Source of the DNA: Elusimicrobiota bacterium
Lineage (GTDB): Bacteria > CG03 > SLGR01 > JAGXOG01
Reading direction: 5' to 3'
Assembly: GCA_027858455.1 (NCBI GenBank)
Contig: JAQICQ010000053.1
Coordinates: forward strand, 1 to 21,367
DNA: 21,367 bases
A program made the translations under genes and the position numbers. A model generated the notes under the pieces. That model was given only the letters and a program-made list of their open reading frames with translations. It ran no database searches and was not told the origin of the DNA. Below are positions 14,303 through 20,444 of the stretch, piece by piece (the first letter of the stretch is position 1; every line of letters begins with the position of its first letter).

Positions 14303-15307
14303 ATGAGGCTTATGGCCGGAGTCTATTGCGGGCAGAACTTTCCGGCGATGCTGACCGGAGACAAATCCCTTAAAAAGAGGCCTATGAGCCGAATCACCGT
14401 TCCGCTTACCAGGATGGGGGCAAATATAAGAGCTGTTGCCGGTGAATATCCGCCGCTTAGAATAAAACCCGGAGAAATTAAAAGTATAAATTATAATTCA
14501 CCCATTGCAAGCGCTCAGGTAAAATCTTCTGTAATGCTTGCCGGGCTCTATGCGACAGGGGCGACTACCGTTACAGAGCCATATAAATCCCGCGACCATA
14601 CTGAGAGGATGTTTAAGTATTTCGGCATACCCGTTGAAGTAGTGAAAAATACTATAAAGGTTGAGGGGGGAAGAAACTGGCCGGGCAAACATATAACCGT
14701 TCCCGGGGATTTTTCTTCCGCAGCGTTTTTTATTACCGCCGCTCTGCTTTTTAAAGATAACCGGTTGGTTATAAAAAATGTAAACCTAAACCCGACCCGG
14801 ACAGGTTTTATCAATATAGTAAAAAGAATGAATGGAAATATTAAGATATTAAACAAGAAAGATTCCTGCAATGAACCCGTGGGGGATATATTAATAAAGG
14901 GGTCAAATCTTAAGGCAGCTACTATAGACAAGTCGGAAATCCCCTCGGTAATTGACGAAGTTCCTCTGATAGCATTACTTGCTTCCCGGGCGGACGGAAA
15001 GACCATAATAGACGGAGTCTCTGAGCTTCGCAAAAAAGAAACCGACCGGCTTCATGCAATCGCCACCCAGCTTCAGAAACTGGGACAGTCGGTTGAAGAA
15101 CAGTCTGATTCTCTAATTATAACCGGTCTCCGCGGCCCGATTAAAGGCGGAAAGGTGACCAGCTTTAAAGACCACCGCATAGCGATGATGCTTTCTGTCG
15201 CAGGGCTTATTGCCCGGGGAAAGGTCATAATAGACGATGTTAACTGCGTAAATACTTCTTTTCCTGAGTTTTACGATATACTTAAGGAAGTTACAGAAAA
15301 TGAATAA
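14303..15307 (+). CDS. aroA: EPSP synthase, C-terminal part after the in-frame TAA
   Basis: The remaining three quarters of EPSP synthase, same frame as the upstream part. Recognisable segments are MRLMAGVYCGQ, LTGDKSLKKRPM at 17-28, NSPIASAQVKSSVMLAG, TEPYKSRDHTERM, PGDFSSAAFFITAAL, SVIDEVPLIALLA with catalytic D218, and SFKDHRIAMMLSVAGL at 287-302. All are intact and well conserved, so the gene was under selection until very recently or still works. The first in-frame ATG is at 14303, but no ribosome binding site precedes it at a normal distance, so internal initiation is doubtful. The coding signal really begins just after the TAA (FGNSATG). The 3' end overlaps cmk by eight bases. Confidence 0.88.
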   Translation: MRLMAGVYCGQNFPAMLTGDKSLKKRPMSRITVPLTRMGANIRAVAGEYPPLRIKPGEIKSINYNSPIASAQVKSSVMLAGLYATGATTVTEPYKSRDHTERMFKYFGIPVEVVKNTIKVEGGRNWPGKHITVPGDFSSAAFFITAALLFKDNRLVIKNVNLNPTRTGFINIVKRMNGNIKILNKKDSCNEPVGDILIKGSNLKAATIDKSEIPSVIDEVPLIALLASRADGKTIIDGVSELRKKETDRLHAIATQLQKLGQSVEEQSDSLIITGLRGPIKGGKVTSFKDHRIAMMLSVAGLIARGKVIIDDVNCVNTSFPEFYDILKEVTENE

Positions 15308-15965
15308 TCTAATAATAACAATAGACGGCCCGGCCGGCGCAGGCAAGACCACCATAGCCAGAATGGTTGCAGAAAAATTAGGCTGCAAATATATAGATAC
15401 CGGAGCTATGTACCGGGCGGTAACCTTAAAAGTTTTAGCAAGCGGTGTGTCTTTTTCCGATATACCGGAGATTGAAGAGATAGTTGAGAAAACAGATATA
15501 GAAGTTGATTTTAACGGCAGCGATATGCTCATATATCTTGACGGACGGGAAGTCTCCGATGATATAAGAAAAGCCGAAGTTACGGAAAACACTTCCTTTA
15601 CAGCCGCGATTCCCGGAGTAAGATATAAACTCCAGAAAATTCAGCGAAGAAGCGCGGAGAAATTTAATAAAACTGTTTTTGAAGGCCGAGACATGGGAAG
15701 CATTGTGTTTCCTAAAGCCGATTTAAAAATCTATCTCGATGCAGGTATAAAAGAACGGGCCCGCCGCAGATGGCAGGAGTTAAATTCCAAAGGAGAGGAT
15801 GTCTCCCTGGATTTGCTAACCCAAAAGATAAAAGAGAGGGACGAAAGGGATGAATCAAGGGGGCTGGCTCCGCTTATTGTTCCGGAAAACGCCGTAAAGA
15901 TTGATTCTACGGATATGGAACTTAAAGAAGTCGTAGGTAAAATAGTTGCTTTACTGGATAGGTAG
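15300..15965 (+). CDS. cmk: Cytidylate kinase
   Basis: Phosphorylates CMP and dCMP with ATP. The P-loop GPAGAGKTT is at 10-18, CMP-binding YIDTGAMYRAV at 31-41, VFEGRDMGSIVFP in the middle, and the lid segment AGIKERARRRWQEL carries the usual arginines. RDERDESRGLAPL lies near the C-terminus. Its 221 residues are normal. It overlaps the end of aroA by eight bases and the start of plsC by 20. The order aroA-cmk-plsC-ispH-rpsA is widespread in bacteria; here two redox genes are inserted between plsC and ispH. Confidence 0.96.
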   Translation: MNNLIITIDGPAGAGKTTIARMVAEKLGCKYIDTGAMYRAVTLKVLASGVSFSDIPEIEEIVEKTDIEVDFNGSDMLIYLDGREVSDDIRKAEVTENTSFTAAIPGVRYKLQKIQRRSAEKFNKTVFEGRDMGSIVFPKADLKIYLDAGIKERARRRWQELNSKGEDVSLDLLTQKIKERDERDESRGLAPLIVPENAVKIDSTDMELKEVVGKIVALLDR

Positions 15966-16590
15966 AACTCTTTTTTATATTTTTTTTAAATCAGTCTTCA
16001 GACTGAAAGTATCCGGCAGAGAAAATCTTCCCCGAGGCGGATTTATAATAGCCACAAATCATAATTCTTTGCTTGACCCGCCGCTTATAGGATCCGCTTT
16101 ACCGAGAGGAGTATATTTTATGGCTAAAAAAGAACTCTTTAGGAATCCCCTGTTCGGAAAAATTATCTCTATGACCCATGCGATACCGGTGGACCGCCGC
16201 GCTCCCGGAGCTCAGTCTATAAAAGAAGCAATTAAAATTTTAAAAGCCGGAAAAACAATGATGGTTCTTCCGGAGGGGACAAGAAAAAACACTGGAAAGA
16301 TAAAATACGGTATAGGGCTCCTGGCCCATAAGTCCGGAATGCCCTTAGTTCCGGCGAGGATAGTAAATAACGATAAAATAAAAAGTCTTATCCGAACAGG
16401 CCGAACGGGCCGAACAGGCCGACCGGACCGACCGGGCAGAACAAATCGCTCGGGCCGTCTGATCCGTCCGGCCCAGCTGAAGTTTAAGATTAAAAAACCT
16501 ATGTACTATCCGGCAGAACCCGGAGAACCCTCTTCAAAAAAAGATTATAAATTATATGCTGAAAGTGTAATGGAAAAGATATATAATTAA
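15946..16590 (+). CDS. plsC: 1-acyl-sn-glycerol-3-phosphate acyltransferase
   Basis: Acylates lysophosphatidic acid to phosphatidic acid at the inner membrane. The catalytic NHNSLLD is at 38-44 (H39, D44), PLFGKIISMTHAIPVDRR at 68-85 and the substrate-binding LPEGTR at 108-113. An amphipathic/hydrophobic N-terminus (LFYIFFKSVF) anchors it. Translation appears to begin at a TTG, 20 bases inside cmk; no ATG is available before the conserved core. Residues 150-176 are nine Arg-led triplets (RTG x3, RPD, RPG, RTN, RSG, RLI, RPA) encoded by a 9-bp tandem repeat. They sit where relatives have a short loop before the last strand. The insertion adds strong positive charge and keeps the frame. Confidence 0.92.
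   Translation: MLYWIGRTLFYIFFKSVFRLKVSGRENLPRGGFIIATNHNSLLDPPLIGSALPRGVYFMAKKELFRNPLFGKIISMTHAIPVDRRAPGAQSIKEAIKILKAGKTMMVLPEGTRKNTGKIKYGIGLLAHKSGMPLVPARIVNNDKIKSLIRTGRTGRTGRPDRPGRTNRSGRLIRPAQLKFKIKKPMYYPAEPGEPSSKKDYKLYAESVMEKIYN
16393..16473 (+). repeat. Nine degenerate 9-bp tandem units in plsC
   Basis: Units based on CGAACAGGC encode three perfect RTG triplets followed by six diverged R-x-x triplets. The first units are near-identical and later ones decay, consistent with tandem duplication. All units are three codons, so gain or loss would not break plsC. Confidence 0.9.
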
Positions 16591-16655
16591 ATATAAGGCG
16601 CGGCGGTCTATGTTTTATAGAAATTGTTTTGTGATGTAAAAAAGGAGAAAATAAA

Positions 16656-16886
16656 ATGGAAGTAAAAATTTATTCGACACCGACTTGTCCGTTCTGCAAG
16701 AAGGTAAAAAAATTTATGGATGACAACGATGTTAAATATACCAATTATAATGTTGCGGACAATCAGGACAAGGCCCAGGAGATGATAGATAAAAGCGGGC
16801 AGATGGGAGTGCCGGTAATAGACGTTGACGGCCAGTTGGTTCTCGGTTTTAACAAGGAAAAGCTAAAGGAACTGCTTGATATATAA
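16656..16886 (+). CDS. Small glutaredoxin-like protein
   Basis: A 76-residue thioredoxin-fold protein of the small glutaredoxin group (NrdH/YruB-like). The redox motif CPFC is at 11-14 after the first strand (VKIYSTPTCPFCKK). MGVPVIDVDGQLVLGF at 50-65 includes the cis-proline loop and the GF segment. No glutathione-specific features are evident. The next gene, an AhpF/TrxB-like reductase, probably reduces it. Together they resemble the Cp9/Cp34 pair of Clostridium pasteurianum, where a small glutaredoxin works with an AhpF-like flavoprotein. Its target (peroxiredoxin, ribonucleotide reductase or other) is not in the window. AGGAGA seven bases before the ATG gives a strong ribosome binding site after a 65-base gap. 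Confidence 0.88.
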   Translation: MEVKIYSTPTCPFCKKVKKFMDDNDVKYTNYNVADNQDKAQEMIDKSGQMGVPVIDVDGQLVLGFNKEKLKELLDI

Positions 16887-16887
16887 T

Positions 16888-17790
16888 ATGAAAGAACTTG
16901 TAATTATAGGAGGAGGCCCCGCGGGTCTGACTGCGGCGGTATATGCGGCCCGACAGAATATAGATTTTAAAATTATTGCCCGGGAGATAGGCGGGCAGGC
17001 AGTTTTGTCGTCACAGGTTGAAAATTATACCGGTTTTCAAGTGGTCAGCGGAGTGGACTTAATAGATAGATTTGAAGAACACGTCAAAGAGTTCGGGGTA
17101 GAGATTAAAGAAGGCGTGGATATCAGTAAAATTGAAAAGATATCCGGCGGTTATAAGATAGAAACCGGCGACGGCGAATGCTGCAGGACTCGCGCCGTGC
17201 TTATAACAACCGGCGCTAAGCCGAGAACATTAAATGTCGAGGGAGAGGATAAATTTCTAAATAAAGGGCTGGCATATTGCGCTACCTGCGATGCCCCTCT
17301 TTTTAAAGGAAAAAATGTAGCTGTAATCGGAGGCGGTAATTCTGCGCTCGACGCCGCCAGACAGCTTATAGATATAGCAAATAAGGTCTATATAATTACC
17401 ATAGAGGATGAGCTTGGTGGGGAGCCTGTGGTAAGAAAAAAAATAACTGATAATTCTTCCGTATCAGTCATCACCGGCGCTAAAACAAAAAAGATAACCG
17501 GTGATAATATGGTCAGCGGTCTTCTGATAGAGTCAGGGGGCAAAGACCGTCTGCTTGAAGTAGAAGGAGTTTTTGTTGAGATAGGGTGGCAGGCGTCCGC
17601 GGCTTTCATAGATATAGTTGATAAAAACCCTTCAGGCGAGATAATAATAGACCAAAACAATATGACTTCTGCAGAAGGGGTTTTTGCCGCAGGAGACGTC
17701 ACCGATATTTCAAAAAAACAAATTATTATTGCCGCAGGCGAAGGCGCTAAAGCAGTTTTAAACGCAATTGATTATTTGTCTAAAAAGTAG
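16888..17790 (+). CDS. trxB: Thioredoxin reductase-like flavoprotein (AhpF C-terminal/Cp34 type)
   Basis: An FAD-dependent pyridine nucleotide-disulfide oxidoreductase of about 300 residues. VIIGGGPAGLTAA near the N-terminus binds FAD, CATC (131-134 from this ATG) is the redox pair, GGGNSALDAA binds the second nucleotide, and GVFAAGDV is the C-terminal FAD motif. The NADPH-selective HRRxxxR of classical TrxB is absent; ITIEDELGG stands in its place, as in AhpF (which has LLEF), and QIIIAAGEGAKAVLNAIDYL is also AhpF-like. I infer NADH use and reduction of the adjacent glutaredoxin. The ATG at 16888 follows the glutaredoxin stop by one base. A TTG at 16876 with AAAGGA five bases before it is an alternative start adding four residues. 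The symbol gives the family only. Confidence 0.88.
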   Translation: MKELVIIGGGPAGLTAAVYAARQNIDFKIIAREIGGQAVLSSQVENYTGFQVVSGVDLIDRFEEHVKEFGVEIKEGVDISKIEKISGGYKIETGDGECCRTRAVLITTGAKPRTLNVEGEDKFLNKGLAYCATCDAPLFKGKNVAVIGGGNSALDAARQLIDIANKVYIITIEDELGGEPVVRKKITDNSSVSVITGAKTKKITGDNMVSGLLIESGGKDRLLEVEGVFVEIGWQASAAFIDIVDKNPSGEIIIDQNNMTSAEGVFAAGDVTDISKKQIIIAAGEGAKAVLNAIDYLSKK

Positions 17791-17826
17791 ATACCGCGAA
17801 AAACACAGATACTTTTGCGCGTTAAC

Positions 17827-17854
17827 TTGAATGTGGCGGTTAAATTAATATAAT
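17827..17854 (+). promoter_or_regulatory. Promoter-like element directly before ispH (probably leaderless)
   Basis: TTGAAT (17827-17832), a 16-base spacer and a perfect TATAAT (17849-17854) lie in the 72-base gap after the flavoprotein gene. The ispH ATG is only eight bases beyond the -10 box, so transcription would start at or within a base or two of the ATG. No Shine-Dalgarno sequence precedes that ATG, which fits a leaderless message. Confidence 0.55.
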
Positions 17855-17862
17855 ATTCCCTC

Positions 17863-18732
17863 ATGGATACTGTCCAAAATTACAATATCATACGGGGAGA
17901 TAACTGCGGGTTTTGTTCCGGGGTAAAAAGGGCCGTAAATATTGCAAAAAAAGCCGCTAAGGAAGGCAAGGTTTATACAATCGGCGAGCTTATTCATAAT
18001 CCCGTAGTTGTAAACCAGCTCAGAGAATTAAATATTATTCCTGTAGAAGATATTGCGCACATACCAACAGGCAGTACGGTGCTCATAAGAAGCCACGGTA
18101 TAACTGTCAGCCAGGAAAAAGAAATTATTAAACGCGGGTTTAAAGTTATTGACGCAACCTGCCCTAAAGTTAAAAGAGCTCACCGGATATGTGAGAATCT
18201 TTCAGATGAATTCAGCAGCGTCTATATAATCGGCGCGGCGAACCATCCGGAAGTAAGAGGTATCCTTTCCCGGGCAAAAGGAAACGGAAAAGTCATATCG
18301 GATATAACCGAAGTTTCAAAGCTGAAAAATAAGAAAGAGATGGGCGTGCTTGCTCAGACCACTTTCAGAAAGGATAAGTTTTTTAAAATCATATCAGAGC
18401 TGGTAAAAAAAACAGATGTGATTAAAATATACAATACCATCTGTGAGGAGACGCTCATAAGACAGCGGGAGCTTAAAAAAATAGCAGCCCGGGTAGACTT
18501 ACTTTTAGTGGTGGGAGGAAAAAACAGTTCAAATACAAAAAAATTATTTGAACGCGCGTGCGAAGTGACAAAGGCTTATCATGTAGAAGACAGCGACGGG
18601 TTTGACATTGCATATTTGGACAATGCAAAGAAAATAGGTATAATGACTGGAGCGTCTACACCTATAGAAACGGTCATAGACATAGAAAATAAAATAAGAA
18701 ATTATTTTCTTAAACGGAAAATAAAACAATAA
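17863..18732 (+). CDS. ispH: 4-hydroxy-3-methylbut-2-enyl diphosphate reductase
   Basis: The last enzyme of the MEP pathway (LytB), an iron-sulfur reductase making IPP and DMAPP. The three cluster cysteines are C18 in NCGFCSGVKRAV, C100 in DATCPKVKRAH and C194 in NTICEETLIRQ. ELIHNP (42-47) with its histidine, RSHGI, NHPEVRG, LAQTT, GGKNSSNT and TGASTP near 262-267 complete the active-site set. Its 289 residues are normal. An extra cysteine, C15, lies three residues before the first ligand. No ribosome binding site is seen, and a promoter-like element sits immediately upstream. It precedes rpsA by 27 bases, a classic neighbour pair, sometimes fused in other bacteria. Confidence 0.96.
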   Translation: MDTVQNYNIIRGDNCGFCSGVKRAVNIAKKAAKEGKVYTIGELIHNPVVVNQLRELNIIPVEDIAHIPTGSTVLIRSHGITVSQEKEIIKRGFKVIDATCPKVKRAHRICENLSDEFSSVYIIGAANHPEVRGILSRAKGNGKVISDITEVSKLKNKKEMGVLAQTTFRKDKFFKIISELVKKTDVIKIYNTICEETLIRQRELKKIAARVDLLLVVGGKNSSNTKKLFERACEVTKAYHVEDSDGFDIAYLDNAKKIGIMTGASTPIETVIDIENKIRNYFLKRKIKQ

Positions 18733-18759
18733 TAAATTAAGAGGAGATGTAAAGTAATT

Positions 18760-20364
18760 ATGGTAAAAGAGAGTTTAAGTATGGAAGATGTAGTTGCTCA
18801 GGTTGAAGATGTGCAACAGGACAGAATTATAATCGGAACGATAATGGAAATCGAGAAAGACAAAGAAAGGGTATTAGTCGACATCGGTTCAAAATCAGAA
18901 GGTATGGTCAACCTTTACGAGTTTGAAGGCACAGATATTAAAGCGGGGGACGAGATAGAAGTATATATAATTAAAAAACCCAGGCACTTTGAACATCCTA
19001 TCATATTATCTCATAAGAGAGCCAAAGAGGAACATAAACTCAGAGACCTGGAGAATGCCTATAAAGATGAGCTTGTAATAGACGCTAAAGTAGACAAACG
19101 AGTAAAAGGCGGGCTTATCGTCTCATTGGACGGAGTATCAGCTTTTATGCCGGCCTCGCTTGTCGGGTATCCTATGGTTAAAAACCTTGATTCTATAATA
19201 GGGGACACCGTTCCCTGTAAGATAATAGAATACGACCGGGACAAAAGAAATGTAGTTGTTTCGTGGAGAAAAGCAATTGAAGAGGATGTCCGCAGACAGA
19301 GGGAAGAACTTTTTGACCAGCTCTATCCCGGAAAACTTATAAAGGGAACTGTTTCGGGGATAAAGAGTTTCGGAGCTTTTATAAATATAGGCGGTCTAGA
19401 CGGGCTTCTGCATATAAGCGAGATATCATGGGGGCATGTCGATAAAGTTGAAAATGTCTTAGAGGTAGGCGAGGAACTGGAAGTAAAAGTTAAAAGTTTC
19501 GAACCTAAATCCAACCGTGTGGCATTGAGTTTAAAAGAGACCAAACCCCATCCGTGGGAAAATATAGGGGAAGATTTCTCCGACGGAGACGAAGTGGACG
19601 GCGAAGTGACCGGTATTACTTCATACGGCGCTTTTATTAAAGTAAAAGAAGGTGTAGAGGGGCTGGCTCGGCTTGAGGAACTTTCCTGGACGGATAATTT
19701 AAATCACGGCGGCGATGTTTTGAGCAAAGGCGACAAAGTTAAAGTTAAAATCTTAGAAATAGAGCCGGATTCAAAGAGAATGGCTTTAAGTGTAAGACAG
19801 ACTATGCCCAATCCATGGGAAGAAGTAAAGAAAAATTACTCCAATGGTTCTGTCATAGAGGGCAAGGTAAGCCATATTACTGATTTTGGAGCATTTATAA
19901 TGCTTGACGAGGGCGTTGAAGGGCTTCTTCATATTTCTGATATGACATGGGATAAAATCGTCAAACATCCTTCCGAGATTGTTTCCGAAGGTGATGAAAT
20001 AAAAATTAAGGTTTTAGGCATAAATGTTGACAAACAAAAAATATCCCTGGGACTTAAACACCTGGAAGATAATCCTTATAACGATTATCCCAAAGGTTCG
20101 ATAGTAGAAGGAACGGTTGAAAAAATCCAGCGTTCCGGAGCTTATCTTAAAATGGAAAACGGCATTGAAACTTATCTTCATATTTCAAATTTATCCAAAG
20201 ACCGGATTGACGACATGAGAGATGAACTTGAAGAGGGTGAAAAGATTGAAGCAAGAGTTATAAAAAACAACCCGATGAAAAAACAACTTGAGGTCAGCGT
20301 TAAAGACCTTATTGTAAGCAGAGAAAAAAAAGAGATGGCCAAATATATTGACAACGGCAACTAA
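18760..20364 (+). CDS. rpsA: 30S ribosomal protein S1 (six S1 domains)
   Basis: An RNA-binding ribosomal protein that helps load mRNA. Six S1 (OB-fold) domains are visible at about 21-87, 103-171, 190-260, 275-346, 361-432 and 444-516. Domains three to six carry the repeated pattern G-x-V-x-x-I-x-x-F/Y-G-A-F...GLLHIS, with domain four diverged (GLARLEE) and domain six ending in TYLHISNL. The length of 534 residues is in the normal range. GAGGAG lies 13 bases before the ATG, slightly far. After the TAA at 20362-20364 the same frame stays open for 22 codons (20365-20430), encoding a Gly/Asp-rich tail (SSGTLGDIVGDKLNGLTG, then DDED) that looks like a natural S1 C-terminus. The native protein may therefore end at 20430. 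Confidence 0.95.
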   Translation: MVKESLSMEDVVAQVEDVQQDRIIIGTIMEIEKDKERVLVDIGSKSEGMVNLYEFEGTDIKAGDEIEVYIIKKPRHFEHPIILSHKRAKEEHKLRDLENAYKDELVIDAKVDKRVKGGLIVSLDGVSAFMPASLVGYPMVKNLDSIIGDTVPCKIIEYDRDKRNVVVSWRKAIEEDVRRQREELFDQLYPGKLIKGTVSGIKSFGAFINIGGLDGLLHISEISWGHVDKVENVLEVGEELEVKVKSFEPKSNRVALSLKETKPHPWENIGEDFSDGDEVDGEVTGITSYGAFIKVKEGVEGLARLEELSWTDNLNHGGDVLSKGDKVKVKILEIEPDSKRMALSVRQTMPNPWEEVKKNYSNGSVIEGKVSHITDFGAFIMLDEGVEGLLHISDMTWDKIVKHPSEIVSEGDEIKIKVLGINVDKQKISLGLKHLEDNPYNDYPKGSIVEGTVEKIQRSGAYLKMENGIETYLHISNLSKDRIDDMRDELEEGEKIEARVIKNNPMKKQLEVSVKDLIVSREKKEMAKYIDNGN

Positions 20365-20444
20365 TCATCGGGGACATTAGGCGACATAGTAGGAGATAAA
20401 TTAAACGGTCTGACCGGTGACGATGAAGATTAAAATCCGGTAAA

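Noticed and set aside
14264..14306. A prfB-like programmed +1 frameshift (GGGAGG, AAA, CTT, TAA) in aroA
   Set aside because: The resemblance is real, but the +1 frame hits TGA nine codons later, and the conserved sequence after the stop is in the original frame, so a frameshift would not restore the enzyme.
16591..16655. Promoter or small RNA in the gap between plsC and the glutaredoxin gene
   Set aside because: I could find no well-spaced -35/-10 pair and no stable hairpin; only the AGGAGA ribosome binding site is convincing.
20400..20420. Rho-independent terminator after rpsA (CGGT-CTG-ACCG)
   Set aside because: The stem is only four pairs with no T run directly after it; the T9 tract lies about 50 bases on, inside the next gene.
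13997..20433. Reassignment of TAA as a sense codon
   Set aside because: TAA ends many genes here at sensible positions (site-2 protease, hisC, aroF, plsC, the glutaredoxin), often abutting the next start, so it is a normal stop.
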